A DNA stretch of 64,000 bases from JACVRX01 sp035697245 (GCA_035697245.1 DASSDH010000264.1:15113-79112); one strand, 5' to 3'; shown: positions 17,779 to 27,072, counted from the stretch's first letter. Made by a program: numbers and translations. The notes: generated from the sequence alone by a model not told the origin.

Positions 17779-18983
17779 CGCGGCGTACCCTCCCGAGCCC
17801 GATCTGGCCTACGTCGGTCGACGAACGCTCCGAGCACACACGCCGCAGCGGCGGAGACTCCGAAGGCGATGGCGACGAGGTACGCGGATGAGGCGCCATA
17901 CCCGTCGACGATTCGTCCGGACACCGCAGCGCCGGCGGAGACACCGATGTTGAGTGCGGTCGAGATCCAGGCGAAGCCCTCGGTGAGCCGGCTGGGCGGA
18001 ACCACTGCCTCTACCAGCGAGAACCCGGCGATCAGGGTCGGAGAGATGGCGAGCCCAGCGACGAACAAGACGGCAGCGAGCACTGCGACCGGCCCGACGA
18101 TCGGCAACGGCAACAGAGTCGCTGCCATCAGGGCTTGGCCCACAACGAATCGTCGCCGTGGCCCGGATCGCACCCGAGCCGCGCCCACCACCAGTCCGGA
18201 CACCAGGCTGCCAAGCGCGTAGATCGCGAGCAGCGGCCCGGACAGCTCGATCGTTCCGGCCGCGTCGGTGAACGCGACTGTGACGACTTCCACACTGCCG
18301 AAGATGCCGCCCATGAATGCGAACGTCAGCACGATCCACCCCAGCGACGGCACCGGGAGTCGATCAGCCACGACGTGTGGAGTCCGAGGCTGCGGCGGCG
18401 GTTCGGTGCTCCGCTGGGCGGCGAACAACAGCCCACCGCCAACGGTGAGTAGCAGAGTGCAGGCAAGCCCGGACGCGGGATGCAGGCTGGTGGCCAGCAC
18501 AGTGGCGATCACAGGTCCCACGACGAACACGACCTCGTCGAGGACGCTCTCGAGCGCATAGGCCGTGTGCAGCAGTGGCGAGCCACTGTAGAGACGTGCC
18601 CATCGGGCCCGAACCATGGCGCCGAAGCTCGGCAGCGTCGCTCCGGCCAGGCTGGCCGTCAGGAGAAGCGCGGCAAGTGGACCGTTGTCCAGAAGCGCGA
18701 TGAACAGCGCGAGACTCAGGCCGTGCATCGCCAGGACCGGGCGAAGCATCCGTCCTTGGCCGAACTGGTCGGCGATCCGCGCCTGGAACGGAGCAACGGC
18801 AGCCTGAGCGAGAAGGGCCGCGGCGGCCACCAGACCCGCCCGCCCGTACGACCCACTCTCCGCCGACACGGCGAGGACGATGCTGATACCCAGCATCGAC
18901 ATCGGCAGCCGGGCAACCAACCCGCTGGCGGAAAAGGCAATGGCACCGCGCGGGCGCAAAACCTCGACGTATGGCCCGAGCAC
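17775..18983 (-). CDS. MFS transporter
   Basis: A 402-residue integral membrane protein with about twelve predicted hydrophobic segments, typical of a drug/sugar-exporter-like major facilitator. The cytoplasmic loop between helices 2 and 3 reads ARIADQFGQGRMLRPV, a degenerate form of the GxxxDRxGRR motif. It is first in an operon with the lactone oxidase and divergent from ferrochelatase across only 38 bases. The pairing suggests transport of a substrate or product of the oxidase, but that is inference. Confidence 0.85.
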   Translation of the reverse strand: MLGPYVEVLRPRGAIAFSASGLVARLPMSMLGISIVLAVSAESGSYGRAGLVAAAALLAQAAVAPFQARIADQFGQGRMLRPVLAMHGLSLALFIALLDNGPLAALLLTASLAGATLPSFGAMVRARWARLYSGSPLLHTAYALESVLDEVVFVVGPVIATVLATSLHPASGLACTLLLTVGGGLLFAAQRSTEPPPQPRTPHVVADRLPVPSLGWIVLTFAFMGGIFGSVEVVTVAFTDAAGTIELSGPLLAIYALGSLVSGLVVGAARVRSGPRRRFVVGQALMAATLLPLPIVGPVAVLAAVLFVAGLAISPTLIAGFSLVEAVVPPSRLTEGFAWISTALNIGVSAGAAVSGRIVDGYGASSAYLVAIAFGVSAAAACVLGAFVDRRRPDRAREGTPR

Positions 18984-19021
18984 GTCGCCAGCCTCGCATG
19001 CCGTGATGACAGGATCGGTGG

Positions 19022-20119
19022 GTGAGCAATCCTGGGCGGTCCGTCGACCCCTACCAGGCGCTACTGGTGGTTTCCTTCGGCGGACCGAACCGGCCGGCCG
19101 ACGTCATGCCCTTCCTCGAGAACGTCACTCGAGGCCGGGATATCCCAGCTGGCCGGCTCGTCGACGTGGCCGGTCACTACTTCGCCATGGGGGGGCGCAG
19201 CCCGATCAACGGCCAGAATCGCGCCCTGGTTGCCGCCCTGCAGTACGAGCTCGAGCAGGTAGGCGCCTCATTGCCCGTCTACTGGGGAAACCGCAACTGG
19301 GAGCCATACCTTGCCGACGAGTTGGCCCGGATGCGCGACGACGGCATCCGCCGCGCCGCGGTCTTCGTGACGAGTGCCTACGCCTCCTATTCGGGCTGCC
19401 GGCAGTACCGGGAAGACCTTGCCGTCGCGGTGGCCGCAGTCGGACCTGCGGCGCCAGCATTGGATCGGCTCCGGCACTGCTTCGATCACCCGGGCTTCAT
19501 CCAGGCGAACGCTGACGGCGTGGTTGGTGCACTCGGCGACCTCCCGGCTGGCGCCGCTGATGCCGCCCGACTGGTGTTCGTCACGCATTCGATTCCGGTC
19601 GCGATGGCAGAGACGTCCGGGCCCGAAGGCGGCGCCTACGTGGAGCAGCACCAAGCCGTTGCAGCTGCCGTAACCGCCGAGGTCGAGCGGCGGACTGGAA
19701 TGCGGTTCGAGTTCGACCTGGCGTACTGCTCGCGAAGCGGTTCCCCCCGGGAGCCGTGGCTCGAACCCGACGTGAACGACCAGCTCAAGTCGCTCGCGCC
19801 AGGTGTCGCCGGTGTCGTCCTCGCGCCGATCGGCTTCGTGTCCGATCACATGGAGGTCGCCTTCGACCTGGATACCGAGGCGCGCGGCACCGCACGCGAA
19901 CTCGGCCTGCCCGCTGCTCGGGCGGCGACGGCGGGAACGCATCCGTCGTTTATCGCGGCGATCGTCGACCTCCTCCTCGAGCGCGCTGCGATCGAGCGAG
20001 GGGAACCAGTCGAAAGGGCAAGCGTCGGTCCGCCGGGGCCATCGCACGACGTGTGCCCAGCGGGTTGCTGCCCGAATCCGCGCGGTCCCCGGGCCGCCGT
20101 GTGCGGGATAGTGGCATGA
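19022..20119 (+). CDS. cpfC: Coproporphyrin III ferrochelatase
   Basis: Inserts Fe2+ into coproporphyrin III in the actinobacterial/firmicute heme pathway. The catalytic His189 is in FVTHSIP, and the metal-site Glu lies in IGFVSDHMEV. Cys126 in SGCRQYR plus Cys345, Cys349 and Cys350 near the end match the cysteine arrangement expected of the [2Fe-2S] cluster in actinobacterial ferrochelatases; a further Cys361 follows. The 365-residue length is normal. It starts at GTG 19022. The stop overlaps the next gene by four bases (ATGA). The other late heme genes lie at 51368-54693. The class is often annotated hemH. Confidence 0.94.
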   Translation: MSNPGRSVDPYQALLVVSFGGPNRPADVMPFLENVTRGRDIPAGRLVDVAGHYFAMGGRSPINGQNRALVAALQYELEQVGASLPVYWGNRNWEPYLADELARMRDDGIRRAAVFVTSAYASYSGCRQYREDLAVAVAAVGPAAPALDRLRHCFDHPGFIQANADGVVGALGDLPAGAADAARLVFVTHSIPVAMAETSGPEGGAYVEQHQAVAAAVTAEVERRTGMRFEFDLAYCSRSGSPREPWLEPDVNDQLKSLAPGVAGVVLAPIGFVSDHMEVAFDLDTEARGTARELGLPAARAATAGTHPSFIAAIVDLLLERAAIERGEPVERASVGPPGPSHDVCPAGCCPNPRGPRAAVCGIVA

Positions 20120-20919
20120 CCCCGGACGAATCGGCGCTGCTCGGCCTGGCGGTCACGGTCGCCGACGACGCCGGCCGGCTCATTCGGGACCGGCGTTCTG
20201 CCGTCGAGCGGATGGCTGTGGCGGCGACCAAGTCGACCCCTACCGATGTCGTCACCGACGCCGACACGGCCGCCGAGGCGCTGATCCGGGATCGACTGCT
20301 GGCCGCACGGCCCGACGACGGGCTGCTGGGAGAGGAGGGCGGGTCAGTCGCGGGGCGCTCCGGTGTCGTCTGGGTGGTCGATCCGATCGACGGCACCGTC
20401 AACTACCTCTACGGCTTGCCCGAGTATGCGGTGTCGATAGCGGCCCAGGTCGACGGCGCGACGGTCGCCGGGGTCGTGCACAATCCGACCAGCGGCCAGA
20501 CGTGGACGGCGATCCGCGGCCGGGGAGCCGTTCTCGACGGCCGGTCAATACGCGAGTCGGGATGCGACCGTCTCGATCGCGCGCTGATCGCCACGGGATT
20601 CGGGTACGACGCGCGCCGGCGCGCGCGACAGGCGGATGTTCTGCGGCACGTCCTACCAAAGGTCCGTGACATCCGACGGGCCGGTGCCGCGTCACTCGAC
20701 CTCTGCGCGGTTGCCAGCGGACTCGTCGACGGTTACTACGAGCGTGGACTTGCCGCCTGGGACCTGGCCGCGGGGTGCCTGATCGCGGAAGAGGCCGGTG
20801 CGGTCGTCGCCGGAATCAGCGGACGCGCCGCCGGACCGGACCTGGTGATCGCGGCCGGACCGGCTCTTTTCCCCGCCCTGCACGACCTGCTGGAACCACT
20901 GGAACCCGACCGCGACTGA
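20116..20919 (+). CDS. Inositol monophosphatase family protein
   Basis: Mg2+-dependent sugar-phosphate phosphatase, 267 residues. The metal-site motifs are GEEGG near residue 75, WVVDPIDGTVNY near 90-102 and GLAAWDLAAG near 215-224. The ATG at 20116 overlaps the ferrochelatase stop. Family members hydrolyse myo-inositol-1-phosphate, histidinol phosphate or PAP, and the sequence alone does not choose among them. Coupling to ferrochelatase is common in actinomycetes without a known functional reason. Confidence 0.9.
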   Translation: MTPDESALLGLAVTVADDAGRLIRDRRSAVERMAVAATKSTPTDVVTDADTAAEALIRDRLLAARPDDGLLGEEGGSVAGRSGVVWVVDPIDGTVNYLYGLPEYAVSIAAQVDGATVAGVVHNPTSGQTWTAIRGRGAVLDGRSIRESGCDRLDRALIATGFGYDARRRARQADVLRHVLPKVRDIRRAGAASLDLCAVASGLVDGYYERGLAAWDLAAGCLIAEEAGAVVAGISGRAAGPDLVIAAGPALFPALHDLLEPLEPDRD

Positions 20920-20969
20920 GGACGCTGAAGCCAACGCAGGCGGATCATGGCGGCTGCGCACTCGAAGCG

Positions 20970-22169
20970 TCAGGACCGGACGCGTCGGCCGGACCGCCAG
21001 GCCTCGGCGAGGGGCACCTTCGCGCCCATTCGCAGCACCGCACCCTCGTAGACCCGGCCGGAGACGACGATCAGGGCGGCGATGAGCCCGAGCATGAGGA
21101 CCAACGCGAGTCCGATGTCCCACAGCGCGGCATCCCCCCGCGCCATCCGGATTGGCATGGCCAGCGCGCTGACCGGCGGTATCACCGAGACGACCAGCGG
21201 TCCGGTTCCGCTGGTGTTGAAGAAGACGAAGAAGCTGGCGAAAAAGGACACCATCGCGAGCATGGTCAGCGGCGTGGTGGCGTTCTGCAGCTCCTCCTGC
21301 CGGGACACCCGCGCGGCCGCGGCCGCGGAAAGGCAGGCGTAGGCGATGTAGCCGAGGACGAACCAACCAAGGACGAGCAGTATCGGTTGCAGCATCGACG
21401 CCTCGAAGGCAATGGAGCCGACGAGGGCGGCGGCGGCCACCGAGACTGCGGCGATCGCGAACAACTGGGCCAACCCGAGTACGCCGATACCGAGCACCTT
21501 GCCGGCGAGCAGTGCTCGCGCGGGAATCGCCGACAGCAGAACCTCGACCACCCGGCTGGACTTCTCCTCGACGACGCCGAGCGCGACCCAGAAGCCGTAT
21601 CCCAGCAGCTGGCCGTAGAGGACAAGCGCCCCGATGAACGCGATCGTGCCGCGGGTGATTCGCTCGTCCGCCGCCGGGTCGAGGGTGACTGTCTCCAGCT
21701 CCGCGGTGTCGAGCGCCGACGCGACCTGCTCCGGGTCGAGCCCGGCGTCGGTGAGTGCCCGGGTGCCGGCGACGGAGCTATGCGCGTTTTCCAACACCGC
21801 CCGCAGGGGGGGCGCGAGCTCTCGTTCGACGACGACCGAGTCCGCGTCGAGGTAGGCGTTGAGGTCGCCGGCGAGGACCATCTGCTCGGCCTGTTCGGCG
21901 TCGGCCACGTCGACGGCGACCAGGCTGAGGTCGCTGAGCTCGGCCTGGTCCTCGGCGACCGCCTGGATTGCTGGGCCATCCGGCCCGACGTACGCGACCG
22001 TGTATTCGTCGGCGCCGAAGTTGAGGGCCTTCGGGAACACGATCACCAGCACGATGATGCCGATGGTGATAGCGGTCGAGACGAAGAACGACCGGTCCCT
22101 GGCCCGCTGGATGAACTCCCGGCGAGCGACGAGGAGGACGGCCTCGCGGAAGGACAACGCACGCGACAT
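20970..22169 (-). CDS. ABC-2 type transporter permease (NatB-like)
   Basis: A 399-residue membrane component of an ABC exporter. The first transmembrane helix is at residues 27-47. A large external domain follows (about 50-180). Five or six further helices are in the C-terminal half, including the EEKSSRVVEVLLSAIPARAL segment conserved in ABC-2 permeases. Its ATG overlaps the last base of the ATPase stop (TGATG), so the pair is translationally coupled. The group includes the sodium exporter NatAB, but the substrate here is not established. Confidence 0.9.
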   Translation of the reverse strand: MSRALSFREAVLLVARREFIQRARDRSFFVSTAITIGIIVLVIVFPKALNFGADEYTVAYVGPDGPAIQAVAEDQAELSDLSLVAVDVADAEQAEQMVLAGDLNAYLDADSVVVERELAPPLRAVLENAHSSVAGTRALTDAGLDPEQVASALDTAELETVTLDPAADERITRGTIAFIGALVLYGQLLGYGFWVALGVVEEKSSRVVEVLLSAIPARALLAGKVLGIGVLGLAQLFAIAAVSVAAAALVGSIAFEASMLQPILLVLGWFVLGYIAYACLSAAAAARVSRQEELQNATTPLTMLAMVSFFASFFVFFNTSGTGPLVVSVIPPVSALAMPIRMARGDAALWDIGLALVLMLGLIAALIVVSGRVYEGAVLRMGAKVPLAEAWRSGRRVRS

Positions 22170-23107
22170 CAGGCGGCGGCCTCCGCATCGTCGGACTCGG
22201 GTTCCTCGGAGACGACCTCGCGGAACAGCTCGACCAGGGTGGGCTCGGCGGTCCCGAACTGGTGGACAGCGCCGAGCCGCTGGGCCGCGGCCAGCAGAAC
22301 CTGGTCGTCAGTCCCGGCTGGCAACTCGAACAGGGCCGGCCCGTCGTCTCGGCCATGGTCGAGGACGGTCGCACCCCGAACGGCGGCGGCGAGTTGGTCG
22401 GGCCAGCCGGGAGCGGCCCCGACCTGAACCCGGAATCGCCGTGAGCTGGTTACGCCACGCAACTCCGCGACCGTTCCGTCGGCGACGAGCCGCCCGGCGC
22501 GGATGATACCGACGGCGTCGCACAGCCGCTCGACGAGGTCGAGCTGGTGGCTCGAGAACACCAGCGCTGCACCAGTGTCGACCCGTTCGCGCAGGATCGT
22601 GGCCATGGAGTCGACGCCGACCGGATCCAGTCCGCTGAACGGCTCGTCCAGCACCAGCACGGTCGGGTCGTGGACGAGCGCGGCCGCGAGCTGGACGCGT
22701 TGCTGGTTGCCCAAGGAAAGCTGCTCGACCCGGTCGCCGGCACGCTCGGCCAGGCCGAAGCGGTCCAGCAGTGCGCGGGCGGATCTCGTCGCCACCGGCT
22801 CAGCCGTCCCGCGTAGCCTGGCGAGAAACACCAGCTGCTCGAGCAGACGCATCTTCGGGTAGAGGCCGCGCTCCTCAGGCATATATCCGAACTCGCGGCG
22901 GACACCGGGACCAAGCCGCTGCCCCTGCCAACGGACTTCTCCGGCATCGGCGTCGAGCACACCGAGCACGATGCGCATCGCGGTGGTCTTTCCAGCACCG
23001 TTGGTGCCAACGAAGCCGTACATCTGACCAGGCCTTACCGTCAGGGAGAGGTCGTCGAGGGCGACGACGTCGCCGTATCGCTTCGACAACCGGTCCAGCT
23101 CGAGCAC
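22169..23107 (-). CDS. ABC transporter ATP-binding protein (NatA-like)
   Basis: A 312-residue nucleotide-binding subunit. Walker A is GTNGAGKTT (about residues 34-42), the signature is LSLGNQQRVQLA, Walker B is VLVLDEPFSGLDP and the H-loop is SSHQ. The C-terminal 90 residues form the extra domain seen in NatA/DrrA-type exporters. It is first in the operon with the permease at 20970. The long upstream gap (23108-23337) separates it from the divergently transcribed DUF4193 gene and must hold both promoters. Confidence 0.93.
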   Translation of the reverse strand: MLELDRLSKRYGDVVALDDLSLTVRPGQMYGFVGTNGAGKTTAMRIVLGVLDADAGEVRWQGQRLGPGVRREFGYMPEERGLYPKMRLLEQLVFLARLRGTAEPVATRSARALLDRFGLAERAGDRVEQLSLGNQQRVQLAAALVHDPTVLVLDEPFSGLDPVGVDSMATILRERVDTGAALVFSSHQLDLVERLCDAVGIIRAGRLVADGTVAELRGVTSSRRFRVQVGAAPGWPDQLAAAVRGATVLDHGRDDGPALFELPAGTDDQVLLAAAQRLGAVHQFGTAEPTLVELFREVVSEEPESDDAEAAA

Positions 23108-23337
23108 GACGCCTCCTGTGTCGATGCGCCCGGACGGTGGCTCGACCCCGAACGCTACCCGTCTGCTCCCGTGGAGGATCTTCGCCGGCCCGGCGAGGCG
23201 CTACCCCCGTCGGCGTCCTGGTGAGGCAGAATTCGCGCCGCAGTTCGGGCACAACCGGCGGCCGCCATGCGTTAGCAGGGTCACGGTCCTACCCGACTGC
23301 GAAGATAGACAACCCGCCCACGAAGGGGGCTGACGTA

Positions 23338-23637
23338 ATGGCTACCGACTACGACGCCCCTCGAAAGACCGACGACGAGCTGTCCGAGGACTCGATCGAG
23401 GAGCTCAAGAATCGCCGGATGGACACCATCTCGGGCATGGTCGACGTCGACGAGGCTGAGCTTGCCGAGTCACTGGAACTGCCCGGTGCCGACCTATCCA
23501 ACGAGGAACTGGCCGTCCGGGTACTGCCCCGGCAGGCCGACGAGTTCACCTGTTCCCAGTGTTTTCTCGTTCATCACCGCAGCCAGCTGGCCCGCGAGAC
23601 CAACGGTGTTCTCGTCTGCCGCGACTGCGCCGCGTGA
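23338..23637 (+). CDS. DUF4193 family small zinc-ribbon protein
   Basis: A 99-residue acidic protein of the actinobacterial DUF4193 family. The N-terminus begins MATDYDAPRKTDDELSEDSI and the C-terminus has two CxxC knuckles, CSQCFLVHHRSQLA and CRDC, that should bind zinc. The ATG at 23338 has GAAGGGGG upstream. RNA-polymerase-binding or transcription-linked roles have been suggested for similar small actinobacterial proteins, but I cannot assign one here. It converges with the DUF3093 gene. Confidence 0.9.
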   Translation: MATDYDAPRKTDDELSEDSIEELKNRRMDTISGMVDVDEAELAESLELPGADLSNEELAVRVLPRQADEFTCSQCFLVHHRSQLARETNGVLVCRDCAA

Positions 23638-23640
23638 CTT

Positions 23641-24096
23641 CTAGCGAACCGTGTCTCGGGCGGCCGACAGCGCCGCGGCGAGCTCCTCCGGATGGCGGGT
23701 CGACACCAGCCAGTACGGCACCGGGTCGTCCGGGTCGTCGACCACCACCCGGATCATTGCGGGGACGTACCCCCGGATCAGGAAGAATGCCCGTTGGTCC
23801 GCTTCGGCTCCGCGGGCAGCTCTGGCGCCGGCTGCGTCCAGGACGGTGATCTCGCCAACGGCCCACAGTGGCAGGGTCGCGCGGCCGGCGACGAAGCCGT
23901 CGGGGCCGACGGCGACCGTTGCTCGCCCGTATGCGACCAGTCCAGCGGTGGTGAGGAGCAGCACGGCTGCCGCCACGGGTACCGACACTCGTGGTCCGTA
24001 CACATGCTGGACGGCGAGCCATACCGACGCGGTGGTCATCACTGGAACCAGCCACCACGTCATCGGGACCAGCAGCCGCTCGCGGTACTGCCTCAC
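23641..24096 (-). CDS. DUF3093 domain membrane protein
   Basis: About 151 residues. The N-terminus (RQYRERLLVPMTWWLVPV) runs into two transmembrane helices at about residues 12-32 and 38-56. A soluble domain follows that ends with YWLVSTRHPEELAAAL. This is the DUF3093 pattern, of unknown function. I chose the GTG at 24096 by homology to the usual start just before YRERL. It is divergent from dut. The family is almost always found beside DUF4193 and dut in actinomycetes. Confidence 0.85.
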   Translation of the reverse strand: MRQYRERLLVPMTWWLVPVMTTASVWLAVQHVYGPRVSVPVAAAVLLLTTAGLVAYGRATVAVGPDGFVAGRATLPLWAVGEITVLDAAGARAARGAEADQRAFFLIRGYVPAMIRVVVDDPDDPVPYWLVSTRHPEELAAALSAARDTVR

Positions 24097-24147
24097 CCGC
24101 GCAGGGTCCCACCTTCGCCCGGCCCGGGCGCAGGTAGGGTCACGCTC

Positions 24148-24642
24148 GTGGACCGGGAAGGCGAGGGGCCCGTGGCCGTCCCGGTCGATGTCCTGGTCAC
24201 TCGGCTGGACAACACCATCCCGCTGCCGGCCTACGCCCACCCGGGAGACGCCGGCGCGGACCTGGTGACGACGGTCGACCTGACGCTCGGGCCCGGCGAA
24301 CGGGCGATGGTGGGCACCGGAATCGCGCTGGCCCTACCGGACGGGTACGCGGCCTTCGTTCACCCACGATCCGGGCTGGCGCACCGGCTTGGCGTCAGCA
24401 TCGTCAACACGCCTGGAACGGTCGATGCCGGATACCGCGGCGAGATCACCGTGGTTCTTGTCAACCATGACCTGCGTGAGGCGGTTGTGTTCCACAGGGG
24501 GGATCGGATCGCGCAGCTCGTCGTCCAACGGGTGGAGCAGGCTCGGTTCCGCGAAGTCAGCCGACTTCCTTCCTCCGCCCGAGGTGAGAGCGGATACGGG
24601 TCCACGGGCCTCACGACAGCTAGCCGTGAGGGGAGACCGTGA
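24148..24642 (+). CDS. dut: Deoxyuridine 5'-triphosphate nucleotidohydrolase (dUTPase)
   Basis: Hydrolyses dUTP to dUMP and pyrophosphate, preventing uracil incorporation and feeding dTMP synthesis. All five trimeric dUTPase motifs are visible: GDAGADL, HPRSGLAHR, NTPGTVDAGYRGEI with the catalytic Asp, DRIAQLVVQ, and the P-loop-like RGESGYGSTG at the end. The GTG at 24148 has AGGTAGGG upstream; a GTG near 24171 is an alternative. The stop overlaps the DUF3710 start, beginning a four-gene coupled operon. Confidence 0.95.
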   Translation: MDREGEGPVAVPVDVLVTRLDNTIPLPAYAHPGDAGADLVTTVDLTLGPGERAMVGTGIALALPDGYAAFVHPRSGLAHRLGVSIVNTPGTVDAGYRGEITVVLVNHDLREAVVFHRGDRIAQLVVQRVEQARFREVSRLPSSARGESGYGSTGLTTASREGRP

Positions 24643-25328
24643 TGGTGTTCCGGCGGCGTCGCCAGCGCGGCTCGGACGCGAGCGGCCTCGAGGCGCCAAG
24701 CGCCGAGGTGGAACCAGAGCCGATCGAGCAGCCGGAGAAGACACCGCGCCCGGATGGGCCGTTCGACAGCGCCGAGATGGACCTGGCGAGCGCGGACACC
24801 GGCCGGGTCGACCTCGGCGGCATGCTGGTTCGCCCCGCGGAGGGCATGCGCCTTCAACTCCAGGTTGACGAACGGTCCGGAACAGGCACCGGTGTGATGA
24901 TCGTCGATGCCGACGCGGCCGTCGCGATGATCGCAGTGGCGGCGCCGCGCAGCTCTGGCCTCTGGGAGCAGACCCGCAGTCAGATCGCCGCCGACGCCGT
25001 CGGTCGCGGAGGCAGCGCAGAGGAGGCCCCTGGGCCGTTCGGGACCGAGATTCGCGTGGTCGTCCCCGTGACATCGCAGGAGGGCAAGAAGGCGGTACAG
25101 GCGTCGCGGGTCGTCGGCATCGACGGACCGCGGTGGATGCTCCGCGCAACGTTCCTCGGAACCGCGATCACCGATGCCAAGACGTTTGCCCGACTGGTCA
25201 GCGTGGTAAGGCAGACCGTCATCGTGCGTGGCGACCGCCCGATGGCGCCGGGCGATGTGATTGCCCTCAGAGCACCGGAGCGGACACATCACGAACCGCC
25301 TCCCACGACGGGTACGCTGGCTGAGTGA
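24639..25328 (+). CDS. DUF3710 family protein
   Basis: 229 residues. A basic start (MMVFRRRRQRG) is followed by an acidic, proline-rich linker and then the DUF3710 core from about residue 45. The core includes VDLGGMLVRPAEGMRLQLQV, EGKKAVQASRVVGIDGPRWM and LRATFLGTAI. The function is unknown. The GTG overlaps the dut stop, and its own stop overlaps the next start, so it belongs to a tightly coupled dut operon conserved in actinomycetes. Confidence 0.9.
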   Translation: MMVFRRRRQRGSDASGLEAPSAEVEPEPIEQPEKTPRPDGPFDSAEMDLASADTGRVDLGGMLVRPAEGMRLQLQVDERSGTGTGVMIVDADAAVAMIAVAAPRSSGLWEQTRSQIAADAVGRGGSAEEAPGPFGTEIRVVVPVTSQEGKKAVQASRVVGIDGPRWMLRATFLGTAITDAKTFARLVSVVRQTVIVRGDRPMAPGDVIALRAPERTHHEPPPTTGTLAE

Positions 25329-25714
25329 GCGACGGAAGTGCGGGCCCGCGGGGCATGTGGCGGGCGCTGACCCGCTGGGCGTCGTCGGAGAGCGAGATCG
25401 ACGCGGCGGCGCTCCGCAAGGATGCGGAGGTTTCCGGCTGCGTGTCGCTGGCCCAGGTCGGCGATCGCGAGCGGGCCCGGGTTCGAGGAGTCCTGCATAC
25501 GGTCACGCTGCAGCCGAGGGCGGGTGTCCCGGCGCTCGAGGCCGAGCTCTACGACGGATCCGACGTGCTCACCCTGATCTGGCTGGGCCGTCGGCGCATC
25601 GCGGGTGTCGACTGCGGGCGTGGGCTGGTCGCCCATGGACGGGTGACCACGGTCGACGGACGCCGGGTCATGTACAACCCCGACTACGTCCTGCTGCCCG
25701 CGAGCGCGGCGTGA
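25325..25714 (+). CDS. OB-fold nucleic-acid-binding domain protein
   Basis: 129 residues. The C-terminal 80 residues read as an OB fold, with RARVRGVLHTVTL, a strand of substrate type (LEAELYDGSDVLTLIWLGRR) and AHGRVTTVDGRRVMYNP. The N-terminal helix is probably an adaptor. It is coupled by 4-base overlaps on both sides. RecG-like OB proteins of this size in this operon are widely conserved in actinomycetes, but the nucleic acid ligand is unknown. Confidence 0.87.
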   Translation: MSDGSAGPRGMWRALTRWASSESEIDAAALRKDAEVSGCVSLAQVGDRERARVRGVLHTVTLQPRAGVPALEAELYDGSDVLTLIWLGRRRIAGVDCGRGLVAHGRVTTVDGRRVMYNPDYVLLPASAA

Positions 25715-26382
25715 CCGAACCCCGACCAAGTCTCTTTACCACCATCACCGCGGACGAACGCTTCCGGCTGCGGACCGCGCTCGGGCCCGGCGCATTCCTC
25801 GATGCCGGCCTCCCGCTGGCACTGTTCACGGTGGTCTATACGGCCTTCGGCCGGGACCTCATGCGGTCCTTGTGGGTAGCCGTCGCCGCTGGAGTGGTGC
25901 TCGCGGCCATTCGCCTGCTGAGGCGCGATCCCTTGCAGAATGTCCTGGCCGGATTGCTCGGTGTTGGCATTGCCGCGTTCCTCGCGGCTCGAACCGGGCG
26001 GGCCGAAGACGTCTTCCTACCGGGCCTGTTGGTCAATCTCGGGTACGGGCTGGCCTTCCTGGTCTCCATCCTTGTCCGCTGGCCGCTGCTCGGGGTGTTC
26101 GTCGGCTTGGTCTCCGGGCAGGGCATGTCCTGGCGGAACGACCGGGACCTGACCCGCGCCTACACCCGGGCGAGCGCACTGTGGGCGGGCATGTTCGCGC
26201 TGCGGCTCGTCGTTCAAGTTCCGCTGTACCTGGCCGGCGATGAGCAGCTTGGCTGGCTCGCCGGGGCCCGGCTGGTGATGAGCTGGCCGCTGTTCCTCCT
26301 GGTCGCCTACGCGTCGTGGCTCATCGTGCGACCCGCGTACCGCGCCCACGCCACCGAGCGTGCCCAGGAAGCGACGTCCTGA
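25711..26382 (+). CDS. DUF3159 family membrane protein
   Basis: 223 residues with about six hydrophobic helices after a short N-terminal soluble stretch (SLFTTITADERFRLRTALGP). The conserved family segments are RWPLLGVFVGLVSGQGMSWR and YTRASALWAGMFALRLVVQ. It is the last gene of the dut operon and starts at a GTG overlapping the OB-fold stop. The family is of unknown function and is usually placed next to the TrkA pair, as here. Confidence 0.88.
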   Translation: MTEPRPSLFTTITADERFRLRTALGPGAFLDAGLPLALFTVVYTAFGRDLMRSLWVAVAAGVVLAAIRLLRRDPLQNVLAGLLGVGIAAFLAARTGRAEDVFLPGLLVNLGYGLAFLVSILVRWPLLGVFVGLVSGQGMSWRNDRDLTRAYTRASALWAGMFALRLVVQVPLYLAGDEQLGWLAGARLVMSWPLFLLVAYASWLIVRPAYRAHATERAQEATS

Positions 26383-26397
26383 CTCAGCTGGAGCACA

Positions 26398-27072
26398 TCA
26401 ACGGCTGGGTGTGGCGTGTGGCGAAAGAAGGTCCTCGAGCTGCTGTTCCCGATCGGATGAGGCGACGAAGAGCAGCTCGTCGTGCGCCTCGAGGGGCAGG
26501 TCAGGCAATGGCGCGTGCACGTGCTTGCCGCGGATCACCGACACCAATGTGGTGTCGACCGGCCAGGCGACATCGGCGATCGCGGTGCCGACGATGGGCG
26601 AGTCATCCGGAAGGGTGAGCTCCACCAGGTTCGCCTCGTTCTGCCGGAAGGTGAACAGCCGAACCAGGTCACCGACGCTGACCGCCTCCTCCACCAGAGC
26701 GCTCATGATTCGGGGCGTCGACACCGAGACGTCGACCCCCCAGGATTCGTTGAACAGCCACTCGTTCTGCGGGTGGTTGACCCGAGCCACCACGCGAGGG
26801 ACCCCGAACTCGGTCTTGGCCAGCAGCGACACGACCAGGTTGGTCTTGTCGTCGCCGGTAGCGGCGATCACCACATTGCAGCGTTCGAGGGCTGCCTCCT
26901 CCAGCCGGGACAGCTCGCAGGCGTCGGCGAGCAGCCACTCGGCCTCCGGCACCGACGCGGCTCGGATGGCCTTCGGCTCCCTGTCGATGAGAAGCACTTC
27001 GTGGCCGTTATGCAACAGTTCGGCGGCAATGGATCGTCCGACGTTTCCCGCTCCAGCGATGGCTACCCGCAT
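26398..27072 (-). CDS. ceoC: TrkA-type potassium uptake regulatory protein, second copy
   Basis: A 224-residue cytoplasmic K+-transport regulator. It has an N-terminal Rossmann RCK domain (MRVAIAGAGNVGRSIAAEL with GxGxxG, then LLIDREPKAI) and a C-terminal RCK_C domain from about residue 140. It binds NAD(H) or ATP and gates a membrane channel in known systems. Its start overlaps the stop of the first copy (TGATG). The two genes match the actinobacterial ceoB-ceoC arrangement, with single rather than duplicated RCK units per protein. Confidence 0.92.
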   Translation of the reverse strand: MRVAIAGAGNVGRSIAAELLHNGHEVLLIDREPKAIRAASVPEAEWLLADACELSRLEEAALERCNVVIAATGDDKTNLVVSLLAKTEFGVPRVVARVNHPQNEWLFNESWGVDVSVSTPRIMSALVEEAVSVGDLVRLFTFRQNEANLVELTLPDDSPIVGTAIADVAWPVDTTLVSVIRGKHVHAPLPDLPLEAHDELLFVASSDREQQLEDLLSPHATPSR

